From Cunninghamia lanceolata (lineage: Eukaryota; Streptophyta; Pinopsida; Cupressales; Cupressaceae), in assembly GCA_027924645.1 (NCBI GenBank), contig BSBN01001017.1, forward strand, positions 8,644,501-8,708,500: a DNA stretch of 64,000 nt. The letters run 5' to 3'. This document shows, piece after piece, positions 11,001 through 21,549 of the stretch. Each line of letters opens with the position of its first letter. Within the stretch, counting starts at the first letter, position 1. The translations under genes and the position numbers were made by a program. A model generated the notes under the pieces. That model ran no database searches. It was given only the letters and a program-made list of their open reading frames with translations, and was not told the DNA's origin.

Positions 11001-12395
11001 GAGGTTCCTCAACAAGAGGAAGTACCCCAGGATCACCCTCATGAAGAGCATCATGAGGAAGAAATAAGTAAGTCACCATCCCCATCAAAGATAGATGCAG
11101 TTACTGGAGATCAAGGTGGTAAACATGATGATGGTGGATGCCAAGGATCTGGAGACAAAGTTCCTCCTTGGCTTGAGAAAGAAATAGATACAGAGTCAGG
11201 TTTAGAGATTCAAGAGTTTGATGTGTCAACCTTATTTTTAGAGACCCTCATGAAGCCAAAGAGGAAGGCCAAGTTAACCTTGGCCATAAGAAGAGATCCT
11301 GCTACGGGCAGAAGGACCACTCATATAGCACTTCCCACAGTAGAGAAGGAGAAAGGCAAGATTACCCTGGAAGAATTCTAGATTATTACTGTTGATTTAG
11401 GGTTTTCCAATGAAGACCAAGAAGGTCAAGAGGGAAAGGATATAATTGATTCTTTGACCCAAAGGGTAAAGAAAGAAAAAGAGAAAAACAAGCAGCATAA
11501 AGAGCACATTGCTCAGCTGCATGCCTACATAAAAGGGTTAATTAACCCTGATGATACTTCAAATGTAGATGCAATCCCATTGACTATAATTTCTCAGGAA
11601 GAGGTTAATAAGTTGGACCTTATGAAGCACGAATCAGTAATAATGATAAAGTGGATGTTATCCGCACTTAGTGGAGCAGAAGAAGTAGTGAAAGCCTCCT
11701 TACAGAGGTGGAATTCTCTAAGTATCTTCAGAAAGAAGGTTGATAAATTGCAAGTGGAGGCCTGAAGAAGGTCATTCCAATTAGAGAAAGCCTTGAGTGC
11801 TTTGGATGAAATTAAGAGGATTAATCCTCAAGTTCTAATAAACAAACACGTACTGGATAACAATATTGCAATAATGATAGATATTTGGTATAAAGATATC
11901 AGATTTGAAAATGATGTATTAAAAAGATGCAACAGCAAGTTAAGAGACATCAACATGAAGCTGCATGACATGATGTCATTTGAAGCAGAGATACTAGAAG
12001 CCCTAGAGGGGAAGATAGAAGGAAAGATTGAAAATCAAGATGAATATTTTGCAGTAAAGGCTCTGCATAATAACATTTAGCCTATAGTTGATAACCCTCT
12101 TATCCACCTGACAGAAGAGGCCATGGACAAGATCATGAGGATCAAGGTCAGGGTGGAGAATTACAATGAAACATCCAGTAGCAGGAGGAGCAAATTGGAG
12201 GCTCTTCGAGATAAATATCAAGCCCACAAGCACACCATTGTTAAGGCAAAAACTCAGGATGGCAGAGAAGTTGAGCGAGTGGTGGGAGCATATGACAATG
12301 TCAGGATAATCATGCAGGCCCATATGCAAAGTAATGTTCATCATGATGATGAAGGTATGGGAAGTGATGATCCTGATTCTCCTGATGAAGGGTAG
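8070..12395 (+). pseudogene. giant single-frame ORF of unknown function (about 1440 codons), copy 1
   Basis: Every recognisable segment from the ATG at 8070 to the TAG at 12393 is in one frame, without a visible frameshift over 4.3 kb. Twenty in-frame stops interrupt it: 13 TAG, 4 TAA and 3 TGA. Residues about 1-480 form a compact-looking region rich in aromatic and hydrophobic residues, with anchors such as MWNAARFPYS, MTSYVVYSCAY and DPYQRM shared with the copy at 62490. The middle (about 10000-11200) is Glu/Pro/Gln/Asp-rich, with runs like PPPQEEVPQQEEVPQ, and looks disordered. The C-terminal third (11430-12340) is Lys/Glu-rich and probably coiled coil. I recognise no gag, pol, envelope or transposase domain. 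An element-associated accessory protein of a Tat-like retroelement is my best guess. Confidence 0.7.
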
Positions 12396-13283
12396 ATGAA
12401 GATGTGATATGAAAGAAGGCATAAGCATCTCGTATTTAGAGAAAACAAGTAATTCAGATGGTTGCTAGCTAGAAATCTGTGCCACGTGAAATGTTGACGA
12501 AGTCAAGGATGAATATCCACCATGGATCTTAATAGATTAATCTTGATCGTGGATCATGTGTAACCACTCCCTCACCTTGTTCTATAAAAGGTGCAGGGAT
12601 GCTTTATTTTGGACATTGGAAACTTAATTGAAATCTGTTTGCTGAAATATTCAAGGCTCATTTCAAAGTTGTTGTATACATATATGTTCTTGCATACTTA
12701 ATGAATGAGAAGACTATTTTGATTACAATCCATCATAAATCTTGAGTAATCAGTGTATGAATTCTTGATATATGCTTTGATTTGCCGTGTCCCTTGGAGT
12801 GCATATCAGCTTGCATGTGTTGTCTTCATTCCTTTCCTTTGAAGTTAGCATCTGTTGTATCTAGTTGTGGAATGTCCTGGTGAACATATGGTTTGATTTC
12901 TTCTCTTCATGACTATATCTAATGTGTATGTGGCTGAATAACTAAAGGTTCATCATTATTTGAAGTATTCTTTTCAGTTTCTTTTAATTTCAGAGTAATT
13001 CACCATCACAATTGCAATATTTGACAATCAGGAGCAAATAGTAATAAATATGTGGATATCTCAAAGATAACTAAAAATCAGTAGCATATTTGAGTTAAAG
13101 AATGTCAAATTGACAAATATCATGCAAAGATTTAAGTATAACTACGTGATTTGGTGAAATATACTCTGAAATAATGTTTCTTTGTAGCATCTTACCAGAT
13201 CTTGTTGATGAATGTAAGGCCCCAAAATGGAAAACAACAATGCACATCAACCACTGAGTAACGTTAGTAGGTTATGAACTAAT
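12396..13283 (+). other. LTR-like region after the giant ORF
   Basis: No coding signal. A good TATA box (TATAAAAG, 12583-12590) is followed by an AT-rich transcribed-looking stretch, as in the U3-R part of an LTR. The boundaries could not be fixed because no TG/CA termini or partner copy were found. Confidence 0.35.
12583..12590 (+). promoter_or_regulatory. TATA box in LTR-like region
   Basis: TATAAAAG in the context CTTGTTCTATAAAAGG, about 190 bases after the end of the giant ORF. The position fits an LTR promoter. Confidence 0.45.
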
Positions 13284-14815
13284 CCACGGAGACTTGGGAT
13301 CATGAATTCTCTGAATTCATTGTATCTTTCAAGATGAGTAAAGGTTGTTGTGCAATTTTTATTCTATGTTTGCTTATGATTAACATCATGATCAACATTT
13401 GGCCATTACTGTCCTCCCCTCCATTGATGTGTTTGCTGCCAGTTTCCTGGAGGTGACTGCCAATTCCCTTGAGGTTGTTGCCACTGGGGTGTAGGGTTTT
13501 GGTAATTTTGCGAAGTGTTTGGAGGGTTATTCCAAGGTTGAGGTGAATATCCTCCATAGTTAGATGGAGATGGTTGTTGCCATTGGTTACCAGATGCATA
13601 AGTATTAAAATATGGTCCAACAAATGATAATGGATCTGGTGGCATACCTTATCTTGGAGCCCATGGCCTCCTTTGTACAACATAGTAGACTTGATCTTCT
13701 TCAACCCGGATTGGCTTGAACTTAGGTGGAATCTGCTTACTGTCACTATTAGCTACCATCTTGCATCTACAGTCCCTCTTCTTTTGTCTGCAATGAGGAC
13801 AATATTCTACCAACATTGCCTCTGCCTCATGTTGCTTCTTCTTTTCTTGAAGTGTGTCCAGCTGGGTGGCGATATTATTTATGATATCTTGCTTAAAATT
13901 AGATAGCAAGTGACTTATCTCCATCTTTGAAACTCCCTTGGTAGGGGTTTTGCCCATAAGGGAATGGTAACCTCTTCCTTTTTTCATGGCTGCTCTAGAA
14001 TAATTTTGGCACATCTTCTTAATATCCTCCCAAGGCACTTGGTTAATATCTCCTCCTCCCATCAAATCCAAGGCATCTGTGGAATGCTCACTTATTCCTT
14101 TGAGGAAGAGTAGTTTCTGAGACTCCTCATTGAGTGTATGATGGGGAGATTTTTGCAAACAAAATAAGAACCTTGAGATGTAATCCTCCAAACTTTCACC
14201 CTCTTTCTGTTACATTCTAAAAATATCATTTCCTCTCATATCTCCACCCCTCCAGTAGTCTTTATACTTCTCAAGACATTTCTCTTTCATCTCATCCCAA
14301 GTATTGACAATATCACTACCTAGACCCATAAACCATCTCAATGTAGCATCTTTCATGGTAGTAGGAAGCATCTTAAGCCTATGAACATCAATGGTGTAGT
14401 CATAGTTTCTGCAGAGGATATCAAATTCAAACAAGAAGGTGTCTAGGTCCTCTATTGCAAGTCCATAGAACTTGGGGAGAATTGAAGCAGGGATGCTATT
14501 GAGGTTATCTACTTCATTTTGATGAGAAATAGGAAATGGAAAGGTTGGTTGATTGGGTCCATTTTGGGCAGCCATAGTTGCTTGGCTGATTATCAAGGCA
14601 AATGGATTGTCAATCAAGTTTTGGGCAGCTTGTTCTTTAGAGGATGTTTTAGAACTATTCAAATAAGGGAATGCATCAAGAAAAGGATTCACTTTTGCTT
14701 CTTCTATTGGGTAGTTTGGATCATTAGGAAGGAATCTCCCTAAAGCATCTCTTCTTCTACCTCTATGCATGCAATATATACTCAATATCATCCATCTCAC
14801 ACAAAGAATGTTGTG
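13284..14815 (-). pseudogene. gag: gypsy gag, minus strand, decayed
   Basis: Read on the minus strand, one frame-consistent protein runs from about 14800 down to 13284. The N-terminus has an RRRDALGRFLP segment. The capsid-like Retrotrans_gag region is recognised by LRWFMGLG, WDEMKEKCLEKY and ESLEDYISRFL (about 14330-14170). A Cys-rich CPHCRQKKRDCRC segment lies near 13790. A Gln/Trp/Pro/Asn-rich tail follows (13645-13406). Stops are TAA at 14210, one at 13646 in the complement, and further ones after 13406. No protease or pol follows, so the element is truncated after gag. The start codon is unresolved. Confidence 0.75.
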
Positions 14816-14930
14816 AACAGATTGTCGGTTGTTACTTCCTAAATGAAGGGTATACTAAAAGCACACTTCAAAAATACTTTTGCAAGAAATAATACTAAAA
14901 ATGACTTCAAAGATCTTCCTATTTTGACAC

Positions 14931-14950
14931 CATCCCCGGCAACAATGCCA
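14931..14950 (-). other. degenerate primer-binding site of the minus-strand gypsy element
   Basis: On the minus strand the sequence reads TGGCATTGTTGCCGGGGATG, directly after the inferred LTR end. Many plant gypsy elements carry TGGCGCCGTTGCCGGGGA here; the three changed positions all fall within or next to its CG dinucleotides. Confidence 0.65.
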
Positions 14951-14954
14951 AAAA

Positions 14955-15872
14955 TGTTGGTCTCCTACAATGATTTAACAACTAAGCCGATAAAGTTGTG
15001 ACTCAGAGATTGGACATCTAACCTGAATTGCTTTCTTAATCACTATGAAGATGCATTTAACTTGTCAACCCAGGAACGTGAACTTGAAATGGGTTAGCAC
15101 AGTATGTGCACTAGGAACTTCCAAAGTAGCCACATTCATTCTACAGCTAAGAAAGACATAATGCTGAATGTAAACTGCTTGGAAAGAAATAACATAAATG
15201 TTGAACATCAACCAACAACTATACTAAGCTGAAGTACATGACATAAAATGAAAATATGGGCAAACAAATAGGAACTACTCTGTCTACTTTGGCTTCAGGA
15301 ACATACACAGAATGGAATTCTAGTGGTTGTAGGAACATACGATGCCATATTTGAACTAACTGCTTAACAGAAAATAACAACTAAACTAAAGGATGGAATG
15401 CTCACCAAGTGGCCCCCCTTGGATGAGTATCCCTTAAGACAAATGTAAACTCAAAGATGCAAACTTATAACTTTATTTTATTCATTGGAAAACATGAGTA
15501 CAAACAAGCAACATAACTATATTGCTGAAAAACTTAATAATGTGAGTACAACCTCAGATTAATCCACCCCTCAGAAGGAGCATTTGAGTCTTATTTATAG
15601 AAAGAAAAACTACAAACCAACTACCTAGCAAGGTAGTCAACTCCAATAGAATAGGAGGACGCCACTTTAGGGAAAGCATAGAAAGTGGAGAGGAGGTTAT
15701 GCATGCATGGAATCTGGTCAAGCATGTTTGCTTTAATGTAGATCTAGCACAACAGTAACTCCTATATTCACTCAACAAGTAATTAAGACCAGTTACAAGG
15801 TGGTTATTTTCCCTCCATTTGACATTTGAACGACCACCTTGTTTGACTTTGATGGTGAGTAACCAACTAACA
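14955..15872 (-). mobile_element. 5' LTR of the minus-strand gypsy element
   Basis: The inner end is fixed by the primer-binding site: on the minus strand the LTR ends in CCAACA, four bases before it. The outer end is proposed at 15872 because the minus strand there starts TGTTAGTTGG, giving TG/CA termini. A TATA-like box (CTATAAATA on the minus strand) lies near 15595. No second LTR was found, so the outer boundary is tentative. Confidence 0.55.
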
Positions 15873-16150
15873 GAATCTTCTGTGACTTTATAGGCTGCTA
15901 CTTATATTTGCATAACAATATTAGTGCGCACAATAATTGCATATATGTAACTATCTTAGAGTAACATTCATTAACCACATGTAAAATTAACATAGATAAT
16001 TTATATAGCATGTCAATGTCATTATAGATTATAGGAAATAACCTATGCCTAATATCTTATGGTTTTGAGGAAATGTCATGAAAAGATCAAGATCTAAGTA
16101 CCAAAGTCCATGATAACTATAGCAAATGGATAATAAATTCTAATAAAATT
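15873..16150. other. short AT-rich noncoding stretch
   Basis: Sits between the gypsy LTR and the first recognisable copia RNase H codons. It does not resemble the copia 5' LTR at 27649-28669. Nothing further is seen. Confidence 0.4.
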
Positions 16151-18066
16151 GAGTCATAAAATAGACTCATCATCTCACACAAAATGAAACTGTACATCAA
16201 TATGCTTTGTTCTGGTATGGAAAGTTGGATTCTTTGCTAATCAAATCACACTCTAACTATCACAATAGATAGTAATCTGTCTTGCATCAACACCAATATC
16301 TGAACACAACCTCTTAAGCCAAATGGCTTCCTTACAAGCATGAGTAGATGCCATATACTTAGCTTCTGTCATGGACAAAGCGACGACAAGTTACGACTTA
16401 CTCATCCAACTAATTGCACCACCAAACATAGTAAACCCATAAGTATTGGTGGATCTCCTACTGTCAATGTCACATGCCCAATTAGAATCCACAAATCCAT
16501 GAATACATACAGAATGCGGAGGTCATCTAGGATGACCATGATAACATAGGAATACTCAGAAGTACCCTGCAAATATCTGAACACTCTCTTTACTGCATCC
16601 TAATGTACCCATCGAGGATTAGCCATAAACTAACTAAGGACTCCCATTGCTTGGGCAATGTCTGGTCTTGTATAGACCATAGCATACATCAAGCTACCAA
16701 CAACACTAGTATAAGGTACTCTGCTCTTGTCCTCCATCTCATAAGGAGACTTTGGACAATCATTAACAGATAACTTTGTCCCCAAAGAAATAGGAACACA
16801 CAATGATCTACAATCTACCATGCTGAATCTCTCCAACACAGTCTTCACATACTTACTTTGGCTTAGTCAAAGTTTTCTGTTTGCTCTATCTCTTCTGATT
16901 TCCATTCCCAGAATGTACTTGGCTGCCCCTAAGTTTTTCATCTCAAACTGTGCTAACAACTAAAACTTCAAATCAGAAATCATATTCTTACCATTCCCAA
17001 TTAACAACATATCATCAACATACAATGCAATAATAAAAATGTGATCATTGTCAAATTTGTAATACACACAATGATCTGATTTTGACCTCATAAATCCAAT
17101 CAACAACACAAAGGCATCAAATTTCATGTACCACATCCTAGGAGATTGCTTCAAACCATAGAAAGACTTCTTTAACTTGTAAACCAAATTTTCTTTACCT
17201 TTTTCTATGTAATGCTCTGGCTGTGACATATAAATCTCTTCCTCCAAGTCACCATGAAGGAATGTTGTATTCACATCCATCTGCTCCACTTCTAAATCAT
17301 AAGTTGCTGCAAGAGATAACATGAAGCAATATATGTCAGCTTTGCAATGGGAGAAAAAATTTCACCATAATCAATTCACTCCACTTGTGAATACCCCTTG
17401 GCAACCAATCTTGCCTTGTACTTCTCCACACTACCATCTGCACCAAATTTCTTCTTGAACACCCATTTACAACCAACAGGTTTCCATCCTTTAGGAAAAG
17501 GCACCAAGTACCAAGTTTTATTCTTCTCCAAAGAAGCCATCTCATCTTCCATGGCCTCCTTCTAGGAACCCGCATCTTTCATTCCCATAGCCTATGTCAT
17601 AGTTCTAGGCTCATCAATGTTAGTAATCAAAGCAAAAGCACAACTAGAATCAAGCAATGAATAACCAAACCTATCAGGTTGCTTCTTTGTTCGTGTAGAC
17701 CTCCTCAAAGGTTGAAGTTGAGGTTATGCTTCTTCTTCTAAGCTTTCAGAGCTGCTAGAGCTCTCCTCATCATCAGGTCTCACAAGGTCTATCAGTTCAG
17801 TCTTCTCAAGGGTAGTGGGAAACTGAACCACATCCTTTTTCTTTTCTTTCTCTTCTGGCTGTAGAACAACGGAAGGTGTTAGCTCTCTAAAAATAACACT
17901 TTTACTATACAACACTTTTCTATCCATAAGATCCCAAAGCTTGTATCCTTTCACATCAACACCATAGCCAATGAAGATATACTTAACAGCCTTGTTGTCT
18001 AATTTTGACCTCTTCTCCCTAGGCACATGAGCATATGCCTCACAACCAAAAACAGGAAGATGTCTT
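16151..18066 (-). pseudogene. pol: copia integrase C-terminus, reverse transcriptase and RNase H, minus strand
   Basis: From 18066 downward, the segment VPREKRSKLD plus KYIFIGYG (about 18030-17960) is the copia integrase C-terminus. An acidic linker (EESSSSSESLEEE) precedes RT. RT is read from about 17560: EVEQMDVNTTFLHGDLEEEI near 17290, YGLKQSPRMWY near 17150 and the catalytic YVDDML box at about 17025-17008. The RNase H region has the TRPDIAQAMGVLS block near 16650 and a broken YADSDWAG-type block near 16510-16450. Several frameshifts (near 17575, 17335, 16940 and 16600) and stops inactivate it. The 5' part of integrase continues at 25494 beyond the insertion. Confidence 0.85.
18062..18066. 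repeat. target-site duplication GTCTT, left copy
   Basis: GTCTT directly precedes the TG of the left LTR and is repeated at 25494-25498 directly after the CA of the right LTR. Removing the insertion and one copy restores the interrupted copia integrase frame. Confidence 0.95.
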
Positions 18067-18474
18067 TGTTGTCATATTTTGCTTAGCCCTAAAATATTCC
18101 TATTTCCCTCCTTCTATCAAAGAAATCTAAAGGAGAGAAAGCTTAAATTCTTTAATTACTCATGATTTGCCTTGCCAAAAATCCCAAAATCTCGTCTGAA
18201 GAATCTTTACCAAAAACCTAGAAAAACCTACAAATCTTTTAGCTTCAAGTATTTTTCATTGCAGCGATTTCTCAGTTTCATGCTTAGTATTTGTGTATGC
18301 ATTTTCGAATGTATATTCACATATACATTTGCCATTGTATGTTTGCATATACAAAGCTAGATACAAAGGTAGATACAAAGATCAGATGCAAATGGATATG
18401 CATACAGTTTTGTTTGTATATTGTATGTGTGTGATATACAAGTGCTTATGCAAAGGAAGAGATACAAGGGGAGA

Positions 18475-18482
18475 TATAAAAG
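18475..18482 (+). promoter_or_regulatory. TATA box, LTR promoter module 1
   Basis: TATAAAAG followed by GTGGGGCCCGC. The right LTR has a C in the box (GATACAAAAGG), so this module is altered there. Confidence 0.45.
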
Positions 18483-18602
18483 GTGGGGCCCGCTTTTTGC
18501 ATGTATATGCAATTGTATCTTTGAACATACAATCTACATATACAATGGCATATACAATTCTGACATACAAAGCCCAGACCCGAAGGAATATGCAGTTTAG
18601 TT

Positions 18603-18609
18603 TATAAAG
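18603..18609 (+). promoter_or_regulatory. TATA box, LTR promoter module 2
   Basis: TATAAAG preceded by a CCCGA word about 30 bases upstream and followed by a GC-rich run and TTGTAT words. Conserved in the right LTR at 23764-23770. Confidence 0.45.
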
Positions 18610-18837
18610 GCAGAGGCGATTGTATCCATCTTTGTATGTATGTTCGCATTATATGTTTGCATATGCAAAGGCAATATACAAGGGAATACATACAATCCAG
18701 ACGTGACTGAAGAATAAAACGTGGCGGATAATCATTTGGCATCTGCAGTTGTATATTGCATATACAAGGTCCAAAAAGTGCAACATACAAGAGGGTAAGA
18801 TACAAAGGCTGGACCCGATGTTAATTTCAATTTGCTT

Positions 18838-18845
18838 TATAAAAG
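18838..18845 (+). promoter_or_regulatory. TATA box, LTR promoter module 3
   Basis: TATAAAAG preceded by GGACCCGATG and followed by TTGGGGTCTGCC. Conserved in the right LTR at 23986-23993. It is the last of three similar modules and the best candidate for the real start region. Confidence 0.5.
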
Positions 18846-20350
18846 TTGGGGTCTGCCTATTGTATGTATATTCGATTGTATCTCATATACAATCACATAT
18901 GCAAAAGTCACATACAAAAGTTTTTTCAGCGAGACATGCATATCGGTGTTTTAGTTTGAGGTCTTTTCGATGGCTGATAAGGAGGATGCAATGTTCAGCG
19001 ATGGGTCCCAGGTTCAACACAACAGCGAATTAGGTGATGAGACGTGGCAAGGGCAAATATACAAGAAGGGTGGTACAAAAGGTAAAGGCCCATGATTGTA
19101 TGTTGGCAATTGTATTACATATACATTGGCACATACAATTGCATATACAAAGGCTGAATGTGTAAAAGGAAAAAGTGAAGGAGACTTTGTATGTTGCACC
19201 AAGTGAACCTAAAAGTGTAGTTACAATTGTATATACAATGGAAGATACAAAGCGATATACAATTGCAAGGTACAGTTGACGGCAACTTTGACCGCCCATA
19301 TATCCCTCATTCTAGTGAATTTCAACATGCTTCAAAAGGCAAATGTGCTTGTTTTTGCCTCCTCTTTCATCTGACAGGCTTTATGGAGGATATCTTCACT
19401 TTCAAAATTTAATGCAAGTCTGCAGGCTTAATCGACTGGACGTTTCAACGACTAATTTGGCACATACAGATACATATATTTGTTGCATTTATGGGTGCAG
19501 GTCAATGATTCAGCAGCTCACATTAAGGTTTCAAAATATCTTCCATCTACCCTTATTCCAGATATTTTCATGCCATAACTTCTTGCAGGTGGACATCCCT
19601 TCAGACGCAGATATTTTTCTGATAGAGCAACAGTTTCTAGAATTCATTTTAATTGACTCAGGTAAAAAATGCTATATATGCTAAAGTATGAGATGTAAAA
19701 CAAGAGGATGGTTTTATTTTGGAGCTGTCATGCTACCATTTTCTGTAGTCAGACCTCTTAGTGTAATTGCAGGGTATGGGAATGTGACTCATTGTGCCTG
19801 AATCTGGCCTCTGTCATCTTCCTTTTATCCACCAATGAATGTGATTAGCTATGATGGGTATACCTCTGCTACTGAATATTTAGTAATGTAATGGTTTTTG
19901 ACCTTCATGATCAATATATGCATGATTTCTTGCCTCTCTTGTGTCCTAATTTTTGTGTTTCACTTGAAGTTATAATATATTCTGTGAGTAAAATGGCTCC
20001 TCTATAGATTAGATCTTCATATCGAAGCCTCAATTAGCCCTATAATTTTGTATGAACTCCCTTCATGATTGAGATCATTGTTGTGTCTCTCTTCCAGAAT
20101 CACTATTGCTCACTAAATCTGGTGTATCACCCCTTTTATTTCAGTGTCCTTCTAACCCTTTTCCCCTGTAAGCATTAGCACTAGGTTTAGGTATTTTCCT
20201 CTAAGCATAAGGCTCAAAGGTAGGAAGTTGGCCTTCTCTAGAGGTCTGATCTCAATTCGCAAGGTCCCACACTTTGAGATCATTCCCATTGTGTCATTAG
20301 AATGCTTGGACTCTCTCCAAGCAGGGTGCAATTCTATGTGACAACAGCTT

Positions 20351-20370
20351 TTGGCATGCTCGGTGGGACC
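20351..20370 (+). other. primer-binding-site-like sequence
   Basis: TTGGCATGCTCGGTGGGACC begins four bases after the left LTR. The position and TTGG start fit a tRNA primer site; I did not identify the tRNA. Confidence 0.55.
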
Positions 20371-20457
20371 AGTTTGATGAACTTCGCATCAAAGTACTAA
20401 GAGATTTGGTGTTTCTCCTAGTATTACCAGCCTTTGGAGGCAATACAAACAACACCA

Positions 20458-21540
20458 TGGTGACTCTACTGAACAAACCTACTGGTGAAAGTAGCCCAGG
20501 CCCCTAAAATTTCATCAAAGATCAGGATTTTGGTGGTTTTCCTGGTCTACTCAGCTTCCAGAAGCATCTCAATCACCTGGCGACTCCCTCTCTGGTATGT
20601 ATCTAGTTTATCTCTAGTTATAGTTCCTTTTGCTCTAATTCTGACATTTTTATGATTATCCAGCATTTAGATGCTACAAAATATCAAAATTTTATGGGAA
20701 TCATGGCTATTCCCCTACCCCTAATCCAAATACAGGCTATTGGCCCCATATCAGCAATACCAAGCCCCAAATGCCTCTAATTTTATGCCATATAGCCCTG
20801 CCACTACAGAATATCAGCATCCTCATGATGCTTACCCCCCTAATTTGATAGTTTATGTTGCCCTTGAGAATGTTAATGCATTCAATGAGCTCATGAGTAG
20901 TTTCCTGAAGCTTGACAGACTTTTGGACAATGAAAAAAGAGAAGCAGGGTATAGTCAGCCTCAGCAGTTTTATGACCTCAGCATCATAAGCTTATATGGT
21001 CTCAAGAAGTTGTACCTAAATCTAAATAGGGAGGCTGATGAATTTATAGAAATGCTAAAATGTGACTGGCAGCAAGAGACACAAGAGGGGGTTTTTCAAA
21101 AAAACCTTGCTATAAGGATGGTAGCTCAAGAGTAATAGATGAGACCAGTGGTCCAAGCAATCCCCTCCATTCCTAGTTTCAAACATCCTCTCCCTTTAAC
21201 ACCTATTCACCCTGTTGTGGAAGAAGCCCCAAATTTTAAGATCCCAAGCTTCAGGCAAGATAATCCATCTGTACCTCGAAAACTGCTTCCTAGTTTTAAA
21301 ATCCCACATTTTAGAGGTCCTCAGCCTTCACAAGAGCCTGTTTCGGCACAAATTCAACCCCCTAGCTCTTGTTTATAGCACTTTCAAATCCCCTTATCAG
21401 ATGGACCTAACATGGACAGTTATGATGAAATTGCTAAATTAAAGGAGCACTTGTTTACAATCCCAAAATTTAAGCAGTCCTTTTCTTCTGCACATGTTCA
21501 GCCAACTAAAAAGAGTAACCTAGACTCCACAAATTTCTAG
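20458..21540 (+). pseudogene. first interior ORF region of the pol-less element, unknown product
   Basis: An ATG at 20458 opens a short frame (stop at 20506) whose sequence runs on to about 20600. A second stretch is open from about 20690, shifts frame near 20743, and continues to stops at 21133, 21136 (TAA, TAG) and 21376 (TAG), then about 21538. The peptide has a Tyr/Pro/Gln-rich start, a helical middle (MSSFLKLDRLLDNEKREAG, LYGLKKLYLNLNREADEFIE) and a Pro-rich tail in which a short unit of the form S/N-F-K-I/H-P recurs four to five times. The position right after the primer site suggests a gag-like role, but no gag domain or zinc knuckle is seen. Confidence 0.5.
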
Positions 21541-21549
21541 GCTTCAAAG

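Larger units (their letters stand above)
18067..20346 (+). repeat. left LTR of the pol-less element
   Basis: 2280 bp, matched along its whole length by 23216-25493 with scattered substitutions and small indels. The first third is packed with ATACAA and TTGTAT words in both orientations (18290-19270). Three TATA boxes occur at 18475, 18603 and 18838. The last kilobase is AT-rich and lacks these words. Short frames here that read as Tyr/Ile/Cys-rich peptides result from the repeated words and are not annotated as genes. Confidence 0.95.

Noticed and set aside
8127..12080. TAG recoded as a sense codon, or stops repaired by U-to-C RNA editing
   Set aside because: Aligned positions in the second copy hold several different residues (Gln, Trp, Glu, Lys, Tyr), which does not fit one recoded amino acid. 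U-to-C editing is known in organelles of some land plants, not for nuclear retroelements. Frameshifts in the second copy show ordinary decay.
18293..18607. Short Tyr/Ile/Cys-rich frames in the LTRs of the pol-less element, both strands
   Set aside because: They result from dense ATACAA/TTGTAT words, which happen to lack stops; equal frames appear on both strands.
20351..20370. tRNA gene
   Set aside because: Only a primer-site-length match next to an LTR; no cloverleaf is present. The same holds for the sites at 14931, 27631, 51990 and 60870.
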